A stretch of DNA of 64,000 nucleotides from Podocnemis expansa (lineage: Eukaryota > Chordata > Testudines > Podocnemididae): contig ML681971.1 in assembly GCA_007922195.1 (NCBI GenBank), forward strand, positions 22,030,386-22,094,385. Direction: 5' to 3'. Of the stretch, positions 39,192 to 47,805 are shown one piece after another. Made by a program: the position numbers and the translations under genes. Under the pieces are notes generated by a model. It made no database searches. It was not told the origin of the DNA and was given only the letters and a program-made list of their open reading frames with translations. Within the stretch, counting starts at the first letter, position 1; every line of letters starts with the position of its first letter.

Positions 39192-40177
39192 GCAATATTG
39201 TTTACTACATTTTTATTGAAAGTCAGCCATGGTTCTATATGATATTGCATAAGAAATTGTTTACAAAAAACACTAAGTCATACTTACTTTTATGCTGTGG
39301 AAATGTCTTTGGGGTGGAAATTTTCTGATTTTTTTCCTGAATTTTTTTTAAAAGCAAAGCAGGTGACACAGGAAAATTAAATGTGGTGTAAGTGTGGGAG
39401 ACAGTGCATTGAAGACACAGGGCAGAGTCTGTGGTCTGCACACATACACTGTAGAGTTTCTTAAGTACAGAATCTAATTCAAACCCATTTTGGTGTGTGA
39501 ACACTACATGAGGCGATTCTGTATGCTAAGCAATACTTTAATACTGTAATACAATTTACCAAAAACAAGTAATTCATAAAGTCAATCAAAGTGAGCTGTT
39601 CACAAGTTTCCAAACAATCAGACCGTACTGTCTTGACAGAATTTCATTTCAGTGTAAATTCCAGTAAAGAACGTGGATCAGAGGCAGGAGTTACCCATGC
39701 TATAGGTCTGTACATCCTCGAACACCAAGTGCGGGATTGCTGCCTGTCATCTTGACTATAGTGGAGAGCAAATACAAGTTGTTATATGTTCTCTGAGTGC
39801 TAAATGCCAGCAGTAACAGAAGGCAAGGCTGAGCATTTCGGGTGGTCATAAAAGTATCTGAACAAACTATGGCACAGTGGCAGGCCTAGCCCTTCCTTTT
39901 ATACTTTAGTATGAACTGAGGAGAACTTTGGTAGTGACTTTTTTTTCTAACTATATATATACACATATATCTGTATCTATATATCAAGCATCTTTCAGGT
40001 CTCTGTGTATGGCTTTCTGAAGCCCTGTTGTAAAATACTATGTGGATGGGGGTCTCTCACATCACAGATGTGGAAAGTATAATTTTATATTTGTATTTTC
40101 AAATAAATAAGTTTGTGAAAGGTTTCCATCCTCTACTGTGGTCCAGAAATCAATGTGTTTGTCTGACAAAAAAATAC

Positions 40178-40183
40178 AATAAA
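40178..40183 (+). terminator. MSI2: Distal poly(A) signal of MSI2
   Basis: An AATAAA is followed within 20-45 bases by a strong GT-rich stretch (gttgtggagtcctgttcattgtgtggg). The repeat-poor 3'UTR gives way to mobile elements about 100 bases further on, which supports this as the gene end. Confidence 0.8.
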
Positions 40184-40301
40184 CTGTTTTGAGCAGAGTT
40201 GTGGAGTCCTGTTCATTGTGTGGGTATGTGAAATCTGTTGTTTTGTACCTGCAGGGTCTGCATTTGTTCCCATCATTTTGCCTGCCACACTTAGCTTAAG
40301 A

Positions 40302-40489
40302 CAGGGGTCTCAAACCCAAATGACCATGAGGGCTGCATGAAGACTAGTATGTTAGCCCGAGGGCCACAGTACTGATCCCTTTTCATACAACTATATTGCA
40401 AATTTTGGTAACAATAGTCTCGTTGCGGGCCGCAAGAAACAGCTTTAGAGGCTGCATGCAGCCCAAGGGCTGCATGTTTGAGACCCCTG
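40302..40489. mobile_element. hAT MITE just beyond the MSI2 3' end
   Basis: The termini caggggtctcaaac and gtttgagacccctg are identical to those of the element at 16139-16346. The flanks gcttaaga and gcttaaca match at 7 of 8 positions, an aged 8-base target-site duplication. It is 188 bases and non-coding. Confidence 0.92.
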
Positions 40490-40569
40490 GCTTAACAAGT
40501 CCATATCTTTGGACACACTGGAAGCAACTGACATTAAGAGAGGTGTTTGGTCCTTGTCAGGTTACACTT

Positions 40570-40694
40570 ACTCAAACTTTATTTTATTTATTTATTTACT
40601 TTTTCTTTTTATTCTCCTCTCTCTCTTTTCTTCCACCCCCCCTTAGTTTCTCTCTCTTTTGTTCACCCCTTGCCCAGTCCCCTCCTGTTCTCTT
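40570..40694 (+). repeat. Pyrimidine-rich tract, left segment
   Basis: A T/C-rich stretch ('ttttctttttattctcctctctctc...ccccccttagtttctctctc') of the same composition and 'ccccttagtttctctc' wording as 42040-43720. The 1.2 kb transposon at 40696-41902 separates the two. Confidence 0.75.
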
Positions 40695-40695
40695 G

Positions 40696-41902
40696 GGCTA
40701 TGTCTACACACAATGTTTTATTTCGAAATAAGTCATTTCGAAATGACTTATTTCGAATTTAAAAAATTACTTCAAAATAAGGCAAGCCCCTCCAATTGAA
40801 ATAGCATGCCCTGTGTATGGACATGCTATTTCGATTACCAGAGAGGGGCACCCCCGGAGGTGTGGCAACATGGCCCCCAGCAGGGCCATACTGCACCCAA
40901 TCAGGTCCCCCAGCTTGCTGGCTGGGCAAGGGGGTTTGCCAGCAGCAGGGCCGCAGCTCCCTCACCCGCTTTTCTGGTTCTGGCTGCAAGCCAGGAGCCA
41001 GAGTGGACTGCTGCTCCCCAACCTGCTGATTGGGGAGCCACGGTCCCCTCTGGTTCTTGGCTTGCAGCAGGAACCAGAAGAGCCAGCAGGGAAGCCGCGG
41101 GGCTCGGGGCAGCTGCAGGGTGGGCAGGAGCTATGGCCCCTGGCTCTGCCCCGCCGCCAGGGATCAGGGCTGCTGCCGGACATGCAGGAGCAGTAGCTCC
41201 CGCCTCTGCTTGCCTGCCCCGGATTGGGGTGGCTGTGGGGCAGCCAAGACCTGTGGCCACCAGCTCTCCCCCGCAGCCTGGGCTCCAGGGTGGCTGCGAA
41301 GCAGCCGGGAGCCGCGGGCGCCAGCTCAGCCCCTCACCGAGGGGCTAAGCCCACCATCCGTGGCTTCCGTGGGGCCAGAAGGTACCCTGAGCCCCGGTGG
41401 GGGGCTGAGCCTGCACCCGCAGCCACTACCCACTGGGGTGGCATGCGCCCAGCCCCAGCCGGGGAGCGAGTGCGAGCACCAGCAGAGGGAGCTGGGCGCC
41501 CCGCTAGGGAGGGGAGCAGCCAGCTTCACCCACTGCTTCCCTTTGCTGGGGGCAGGTGGGGGCTAAGTGGGCTGGGGCACCCACCCCCCACTGCTCCTGG
41601 CAAGAGGCAGCAGCGTGCGAAGCCAGCTCTGACACCCACCGCCCCTCAGCACCCTGGCCAGGGTGCTTGGAGGAAGATTGAGTGTTATATCGATATGTCA
41701 CCATATCGATATAACACAGCCAGATAGGGTTATTTGAAAACCAGAGTTTTGAAATAACCCTCATTTCAATACAAAACTAGGTTTTATTGTATCAAAATGA
41801 TTTTCCTTATTTCGAAACGAGGAAACGTCATCTGGACCTGTCAAGTTTTATTTTGAAACAATGGCTGTTGTTTCAAAATAAAACTGTCATGTGGGCACAG
41901 CC
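40696..41902. mobile_element. 1.2 kb non-autonomous DNA transposon with GC-rich core
   Basis: It begins ggctatgtctacacacaatg and ends tcatgtgggcacagcc. The ends form imperfect inverted repeats matching the perfect ones of the MITE at 42909-43100. The AT-rich outer parts contain short palindromes built on tttcgaaa. The core at about 40850-41670 is very GC-rich and carries long overlapping reading frames on both strands with Ala/Gly/Pro-rich, non-protein-like translations. No transposase motif is visible. A perfect hairpin sits at 41682-41717. Confidence 0.75.
41682..41717. other. Perfect 16-bp hairpin inside the transposon
   Basis: The stem gtgttatatcgatatg at 41682-41697 pairs exactly with catatcgatataacac at 41702-41717 around a 4-base loop (tcac). 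It lies at the junction between the GC-rich core and the AT-rich right end. Confidence 0.9.
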
Positions 41903-42039
41903 TTAAGTGTCTTTCTCTGCCTTTCCCTGACCCCACGGACTGACTAAGCAGCCAGCACAGACCCACTCAAGTGATCCTGGAATTGCTCTTCCATCAACAG
42001 AACTCAGTGGGAGATATGCCAACTGCATATTGACCTGTC

Positions 42040-43720
42040 TTCCATCCCACCCCACCCTTAGCCTCTTGTTTTTTTGTTTTTATGTCCTCGTAGTTTCTCT
42101 CTCTTCTAGTCCTCCTTACTTTGCTCTATTTTCTTCCTTCCCCCAGTTTTTCATTCTTTTTCTCTTCCCCTCTTCTATTCCCTCCCTTAAGCGTACTTCT
42201 TTCTTAGTCCTTCTCCCTTACCTTTTCTTTCTCTTCTTACCCATTGCCTTTCACTTTCTTCCTCTGTGCTTCCCCCTTTTCTTCCCGCCTGTAGTCTGTC
42301 ACACTCAGACTCTTTTCTCCCCCCTTAGTTTTTCTTTCACTCTTCTGTCCTTAATCTTTTTTTCTTGCTCTTTCAGTTTCTTTTCTCCCCATTTTTCTCT
42401 CTCCCCTACTTAGCTTCTTATCCTGATTTTCTCCTCCCCTTATTTCTTCCTTTCCCTCTTTTCTCTTCTATTCCTTCTTAGTGTTTCTTCTTCTCTCCCC
42501 CACTCTTCCAACACCCCCTGGTTCTTCTGCCCTCTGTTTCTCTCCTCTTCACCCCTCTTAAGGATTTTTCTTCTGCCCTTACTATCTTTCTCTTTCAGTT
42601 TTATCTTTTCTCCTCCTTAGTTTTTAGTTTCTCTCTCCCCCACCCCCTCCCCCTTGGCTTATTAGTCTTTCTTTGGCTTTTCTTTTTCTTCATCTCTACT
42701 CTCCTCCCCTTCCTTTTTTTCCTTACTTCCACCCTTAGTGTCTTTTGCTAGCTTTTAGTTTCTCTCCCCCCCCTTAGTTTTTTTCTCTTTTCTTCTGCCC
42801 TTAATCTGTCTTGCTTTTGTAGTTTCTATTTTCTCTCCCCCCTTAGTTTTGTTTCTTCCCTTTTTATTCACCCTGAGCTTTTTTCTTTCCCTTTTCTGTT
42901 CCCCCTTTGGCTATGTCTACACTAGCAAATTAGTTTGAATTACAGAGCCTTAATTTGAACCCTGTCTACACGAGGGTTTGCCTAGTTTGAACTCAGCAAA
43001 GCTTAGTTTGAATTTATTAGCATATGTAGTCTGAGTTACTCTGAACTACATAGTTTGGACTAAGGAAGTCCAAACTAAGCTTTTAAGTGTAGACATAGCC
43101 TTTGGGCTTTCCTTTCTCTCATCTTAGTCTGTCTTTCCCCCTTAACTTCTCTCTTTTTCTTCTCGCCCTTGACCTTTTGACTGTCTTGTTCTCCTACTTC
43201 CCCCTTAGTGTATTCTTTCCATTTCCTGCTTAGTTCTTTCTTTCTGCCTCCCTTAGTCTCTCATCCTTCTCTCTAGTTTTTTTTCTTTTCTTCCCCTTTT
43301 CCCTCTTCCACCCTTAGACTTCCTCTCCACCCTTAAGTTCTTCTTTTGCTCTGTTCCCCCTCCTTTTTCTTTTTCCGTCCTTAGTCTGCCGTTTTTCTTT
43401 TTCTGTTTCCCCTTAGTGTTCTCCCTTTCCTTTTCTTTCACCCTTACTGTCACATCTGTCTTCTCGTTAACCTCTTCTCTTTTCTTCCACCCTTCATCCA
43501 TCATTAGTCTTTTTCCCACCCTTCTCCTCCTCCCTAGTTGTGTGTTCTCCCCCTTTTCTTTCCAGTCTCCCCTTTCTTCTTTTTCTGTCCCCACCTTATC
43601 ATTTTTTCCTCTCTTCTTCCACCTCTTCCTTGGTTTCGCTCTTCTCTCCCCCACCTTGCTTCGGACTCACTCCCTCCTGCCATTTATCATTCCTTTCACT
43701 CTTTTCCCACCCATCCTTTT
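42040..43720 (+). repeat. Long polypyrimidine region (degenerate C/T minisatellite)
   Basis: About 1.6 kb is almost purely C and T on the + strand, built from loosely repeated words such as 'cccccttagtttctctc', 'cttctgcccttaat' and 'ttttctttcc' at roughly 40-60 base spacing. The only break is the MITE at 42909-43100. Apparent proteins here (Ser/Phe/Leu-rich on +, Lys/Arg/Glu-rich on -) are composition artefacts. Such asymmetric tracts can form triplex DNA, which is an inference here. Confidence 0.88.
42909..43100. mobile_element. MITE with ggctatgtctacact ends
   Basis: This is a 192-base AT-rich element with exact 15-base inverted termini (ggctatgtctacact at the left and its inverse agtgtagacatagcc at the right) and internal 'agtttgaa' repeats. 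It is flanked by TTT on both sides, which could be a 3-base target duplication as in PIF/Harbinger elements. It is inserted into the polypyrimidine tract and is a short relative of 40696-41902. Confidence 0.88.
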
Positions 43721-43734
43721 CTCTGCCGTTGTCA

Positions 43735-44820
43735 GACAGGCGCTGAGGAAGGGGGATGTAAATGCCAGCTGGAGGCGAGCAGGAGGGCGGTGGGGGGCGC
43801 TCCGTACAGCTCCTCGGGGCCCAGAGGCGGGGGGCCGGCGCCGGGGAAGCGCTGAGGCCGCAGGGGGAACAGACCCGCCACCATCCGCGGCCGGCGGCAC
43901 GTACCTGGCGGCGGTTCCAGGGCCCCGCTGCTGGCCTCTCACCTCGCCCCAGGCCGCGGAGCAGGAGCAAAGCGAGGGCGATGAGCGGCTCTGCCCCGCC
44001 CCGCTACTACTGGCGTTACGGGCCCGCCTCCTCCGCCCCAACGGGCTCGGAAGGCCGCGCGCCGGACCTTCCTCACGTTTCCCAGGCTGCGCGCGCCACC
44101 GCCACCCACGTCTCGCGCGAGCCGCTTCCGGGTCTGTAGCCCCGCCCCCAGCTCCGTCAGCCGCCCCGCTAACCAATCAGCAACGGCGCTGCTCGCTACG
44201 GCCCATGCGCACTTTGAGCCAGCTCTCCGTGTAGCCGGCGCCGCCGAGCGACTTCCTACAGGGCGGCCGGCGCCAGGGGGGAACCCCGCCCCTTCCCGGG
44301 CTAGCGGCAGGGCGAGTCGGCGGCGCGTGCGCACAAAGCAGTGGCCGGGCCTGGGCCTACGTGAGCGCCACGTGTCGCACAGCACGTGACCTGCCCTCAA
44401 CCAGCCAAGGAGGCCTGTGGCACGTGACCTGTTCGCCGGCGCTCGGTGCACGCCCCGCCCCGCCCCGCCCCGCCAGCCGGCGCCCAGGCCCTGCACAGCG
44501 CCCCCCCCCCCCCGAGCTTTACCGCGGCCCTGCACGGCCCGCCCCGCGTACCCCCCCCCCAACGCCTGTCTCGTGGCAGGCCGGAGCCCCATGGGGGGCA
44601 AGCCGGGCATTAGCCGGCCTCGTGTAACCCAACGCCCCCGCGGCCAGCCCAGCGCCCAGCGCCCAGCCAGCTGCTCAGCGCCCCCGTGCTGCTGGGCGGC
44701 AGGCCAAGGCGCGGGGCCGGTAAGCCGGGAAAGAGGCCAGCGCCGCGGGCCAACGACCAGGCCAATGCGATTGCGGGAAAGGCGGGCTGGCGCGTGGCGC
44801 TGGAGGCTTTTCACATTTTA
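43735..44820. promoter_or_regulatory. CpG-island promoter, gene not identified
   Basis: About 1.1 kb of GC- and CpG-rich sequence stands out sharply from its neighbours. Visible motifs include an NF-Y CCAAT box (aaccaatcag, 44171-44180), an ETS-type cgcttccgg (44123-44131), GC boxes (ccccgccccc), an NRF1-like gcccatgcgcac (about 44201-44212), and three CACGTG E-boxes at 44369, 44383 and 44421, two of them extended to CACGTGACCT. In mammals, minus-strand genes including CCDC182 and MRPS23 lie downstream of MSI2. I found no coding match to either, so the assignment stays open. The long reading frames here (for example 43939-44814 minus) are GC artefacts. Confidence 0.75.
43905..44130 (-). other. 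Candidate minus-strand first exon of the CpG-island transcript
   Basis: On the minus strand, an ideal donor (gccgccag|gtacgtgc) has its exon edge at 43905. A second acceptable donor (ggcgag|gtgagag) has its edge at 43943. Both lie 150-280 bases inside the island from the CCAAT/ETS cluster, as expected of a 5' untranslated exon. The transcription start is not determined. No recognised protein is encoded, and the leftward gene body would run into transposons and the polypyrimidine tract. It may be non-coding or a spurious donor. Confidence 0.35.
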
Positions 44821-44832
44821 AAAAAAAACCGC

Positions 44833-45125
44833 CAAGGAGTCTTGTGGCGCATTAAGCCCAACAGATTTATTTGTCACATTATAACCGGGCCTTTGATGGC
44901 ACCTGCCCTCTGTCTGCTGGTGGCTAGTGTTTGAATCCTTACACAGCGTCTGCTGGTGTTGCAGGCCGCCCCGGGCCCATGGCTTACACGCCTCTGCCTT
45001 GAGTGTTTTCATCCGCGTCGGCAAGTTCGCTCCCGACAGCGTGGGCTAGTCTGCCACGAAAGCTCAGCCACAAACTAAAGCTGTTAGGCTTTAAGTGCTG
45101 CAAAACAAATTGCTTTTTTTGGTTC
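44833..45125 (+). mobile_element. Foldback MITE-like element, diverged copy
   Basis: The left arm 'aaggagtcttgtggcgcattaagcccaacagatttatttg' and the right arm 'gccacgaaagctcagccacaaactaaagctgttaggctttaagtgctgcaaaac' are inverted relatives of the element at 30130-30330. The spacer between them is longer. Confidence 0.7.
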
Positions 45126-45359
45126 CACAGCATAATGTCAGCATTACCTCCGCGCAGACCCTGTCTCATTCCACTGCCCTCGTGTCACACCAGAGGGGCC
45201 CGTCCCACACGATGGCCCTTCACTGGCTCAGCATTGGCTGAAGGACTGGCAGCTCTGCTTGCTATAGCTGTACCGCCACGGTCATGTGGCCATAGCGTGA
45301 TCACCAAGCCTGGGTTGCTCATTGTCGTTTGCCACCGTCTCGTCCGTCACAGGTGAATG

Positions 45360-46080
45360 CAGGTACAAGCCAGGGGTTCACGTAAGCCAGAGTGTACCAG
45401 AACACCATTCTGGGGCCCACTCTTTTTAGAGGGGGTCAGTGGTCTGGGGCCCCTTACAAAAAATAGAAAATGGAGCCAGAGCACTACAGTCCAGGGCCCA
45501 CAATTTAAAGCCACTGGGCCCTGGCCAAGGGGTGTCGCTGGCACTGGGCACCCCAGGGCACGTGCCACAGCTGGCTGCCTGGCAGGCCCCACCGCTGGCC
45601 AGGGATAGGGCAGGCCAGAAGGGGCCACAGGAGGCCAGGCCCGCACCCACAGGTGGCCAGGTCCCCAAGCCCCAGCCAGGGATGGGGCTGCCGCAGCCAC
45701 TGGCAGCCAGGCCCCAGATCCCCAGCCGGGGATCCAGGGCCCAGCTGGCCACCGGCGGCCACAATGGCCCCATCCCCAGCCAGGGATCAGGGGCCTGGCT
45801 GCCCGCAGCTGCAGGCTCCAGCAGTCACTTCTGGCCTGGCCGTGCCACAGCTGCCAGCAGCACTGCCCCCCCACCATCCCTGGCTAGGGGGTGGGGGCTT
45901 CCGGCTGGGGGCAGGGCTTGGCCCCTGGGGGTAGGGGCTGGGCCCATGCCCCGGGTCCCCTGCGCCCCCCCCCGCCCCAGTGCCTGCAGTGTTCCAGTGC
46001 CAGTTTGTTTTTTGTTAGGGGTCCTGAATGCTGGGCCCCCTTAAAATAACAGGCTGCAGAACACCCGTCTGGTAGGCCAG
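45360..46080. repeat. GC-rich dispersed repeat with internal subrepeats
   Basis: The edges 'accagaacaccattctggggcccac' and 'gggcccccttaaaataacaggctgcagaacacccgtctgg' look related. The interior repeats 'cagccagggat.aggggcctggctgcc' wording several times. Long frames on both strands are compositional. I infer a mobile or satellite-derived repeat of unknown family. Confidence 0.5.
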
Positions 46081-46239
46081 GGAGCTGTCTCAGGTTGGGA
46101 GATTTTTAAATCGCATGCCCTGAGCCTTTTTGAGCCTCAGCCTGGGGCAAGGCAGTTCCCTACCAGCTGGAGACCTCTGGCTTCTGGCCAGGTAGTGGGC
46201 ACAGCAGCCAGCTGTCGTGGTGGCCACGTAAGAGGACCC

Positions 46240-46440
46240 GGGTGGTGGGGGGAGGGGTTGGGGACAGGCGAGCCAGCCCAGTGGGGAAAGGGAATGGGCT
46301 GGAGGACAAGCAGCAACATGGGGTTCAGGAGGGGGTTGGGGAAAGGTTCAGGAGCCTGGCAGTGAGTTGGGGACTGGAGACAGTAGTTGGGGTCAGGGGC
46401 AGGCATGGGGGGGGGGGCAGTAGCTGGAGTGGGTGAAGGG
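46240..46440 (+). repeat. G-rich degenerate minisatellite
   Basis: Repeated 'gggttgggg', 'ggttcagga' and 'ggggactgga' words in a purine-rich stretch ending in a run of Gs. It is not coding. Confidence 0.5.
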
Positions 46441-46610
46441 GCCTGTGGGAAGAGAGCCCAGAGCTGCATGTGGAAAGCTAGAAAATTAGGAGGGTCTGGG
46501 GGCCCACCCCATTATACTGTAACCCCTGGGTATGATTATGCCAAGGTGTGGTCTTTTACATCCTAACCAGGAACTGCACATTTTCTTAACCTCCTGTGTG
46601 GAGGCAGATT

Positions 46611-46740
46611 CGGTTTTCACTATAGTGTAGTGGCTAGCACGTCTGCTTAACATGCAGATGGTCCTGGGTTCAATTCCCAAGGGGTTGGACTCGATGATCT
46701 CACGAGGTCCCTTCCAGCCCTATGATTTGATTTGATTTTG
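46611..46740 (+). mobile_element. tRNA-Val-headed SINE with CR1-type tail (plus strand)
   Basis: The head 'tagtgtagtggctagcacgtctgcttaacatgcagatggtcctgggttcaattccc' keeps an A box at about 46631, an anticodon-like stem-loop (tctgc-ttaacat-gcaga, pseudo-anticodon AAC at 46649-46651) and a B box at 46667-46677. The tail 'ggttggactcgatgatctcacgaggtcccttccagccctatgattt' is CR1-like and ends in (tttga)n. It lacks a mature tRNA 3' half, so it is a SINE and not a tRNA gene. Confidence 0.9.
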
Positions 46741-47519
46741 CTGGTGAGTGATACAGCGGTTACTTTCAGTCTATGATATGGGCATGCATGTGGGGATCTG
46801 TATTCTATATAAAATATACAAACGAACACATAATGCCTTTCAGGGTACTTGTACACCCATTTCAGAACAGTACTAGTAGTTACTGTGTCCCCAGGCTTTC
46901 ATTTCAGGCCCTCAGAATGTCCATGCCCCACTGCCTCACTCGCCCACTCTGCTAGTTGACATTCACTGACTCTCATGTCACACACACCAGAACAGTAGAA
47001 ATGAGCCAGCACTGGGCTTTTGTAACTTGCCCCCAGGCCCTTCCTTAACCAATCAAATAAGGCCCTGGTTCTCAAGCTTCAGGAAACATGGTCTGAATCA
47101 CAGTAAGTCACACCTGGCTTTGTGTCATAACTGAAGAACAACCCCCTCCACCTGTACAGCAGTGTAGGCAATTACCCAGACTTGCTGCGAAAGAACCACT
47201 TGTCACAGAGGTAAGGAACTGGTGCAAAACCAACCTACATTTATTCTCTTCCTCTGTGCAGATGACAGACATACCTTCTGGAGCAGGTACCTTTGTGACC
47301 CAGGCCTCCGAGAATAACTACCTGAAAATGCAAATATCAGGGCAGCCTGCAGACAGAGCATATTCTCCCAGCACTGGTGGTTACCTAAAGGGAAACTTCC
47401 CCAACCAGTCCAAACAATGCTTCTGATTTCCCACACTGGTTATCAAGAAGGCTCAGCCCCCTTTAATGCATTTCAGCCACCAGTTCCCAAACAGTCACCA
47501 GGTCTAGTGAAACCATGGA
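46741..47519. other. Intergenic sequence with no recognised gene
   Basis: Unique-looking sequence up to the first palindromic element. A segment 'gaaagaaccacttgtcacagaggtaaggaactgg' at about 47189 resembles 'gaaccacttgcctgacacagaggtagttacctg' at about 62781. No splice-supported coding sequence was found. Confidence 0.5.
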
Positions 47520-47805
47520 TTACTTACCAGTAACTATCCTTCTTCGAGATGGGCTGCTCAGATTCATTCAGTAATAAGTGTATCCGTGCCACAGCGCATG
47601 ATTAGTTGGAACTTTTTGCCCTAGCCTCTCAAAAGAGGGCTAGCGGCCACCACCCCCCACGCCACTCTGTGGCTATATATGCGGCTGCTACCCCAACCCC
47701 TCCTCAGTTCCTAGGAGTCGCCAGCTCCAAGCGTGGGGACAGAGGGAAGGTTGTGAATCAATCCAAGCACCCCATCTTGAAGGAGGACAGTTACCAGTAA
47801 TCCAC
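47520..47805 (+). repeat. Left terminal module of copy 1 with promoter-like core
   Basis: This module of about 285 bases is inverted at 53747-54036. It contains a TATA-like 'ggctatatatgcggc' followed by 'cccctcctcagtt', an arrangement also present in copy 2 (56361 onward), suggesting a conserved promoter. The module itself begins 'ttaccagtaactatccttcttcgagatgggct' and ends with an inverted version, so it is a small palindromic-ended unit inside a larger palindrome. Confidence 0.75.

Larger units (their letters stand above)
33501..40205 (+). other. MSI2: MSI2 3' untranslated region
   Basis: This is about 6.7 kb of AT-rich, repeat-poor sequence from the stop codon to the last strong poly(A) signal. 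It contains a Pumilio-type motif TGTAAATA at 36464-36471, many T-rich and AT-rich tracts, and several AATAAA hexamers (37724, 37747, 39186, 40102, 40178) that could give shorter forms. The length agrees with the long 3'UTR known for mammalian MSI2. Reading frames inside it, such as 35549-35887, have no family resemblance and are not called. Confidence 0.85.

Noticed and set aside
40806..41727. Overlapping frames of up to 180 codons on both strands
   Set aside because: They lie in the GC-rich core of a DNA transposon and lack transposase motifs.
43253..44234. Long reading frames over the polypyrimidine tract and CpG island (Lys/Arg/Glu-rich on -, Ser/Phe/Pro-rich on +)
   Set aside because: They arise from extreme base composition, have no domains, and cross the boundary between unrelated sequence types.
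43939..44814. A 291-codon minus-strand frame in the CpG island
   Set aside because: Arg/Gly/Ala-rich translation typical of GC-rich promoters. It runs through promoter motifs and a likely splice donor and resembles no protein.
45347..46044. Frames of 176 and 201 codons on opposite strands
   Set aside because: Both come from a GC-rich internal-repeat region. The mirrored Pro/Gly/Trp-rich translations indicate composition, not genes.
46611..46740. A functional tRNA-Val gene
   Set aside because: The anticodon arm and promoter boxes are tRNA-like, but the acceptor stem is not completed and a CR1-type tail follows, so it is a SINE.
43735..47500. MRPS23 or CCDC182, neighbours downstream of MSI2 in mammals
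   Set aside because: No coding sequence resembling either protein was recognised on the minus strand. Synteny alone is not enough to name a gene.
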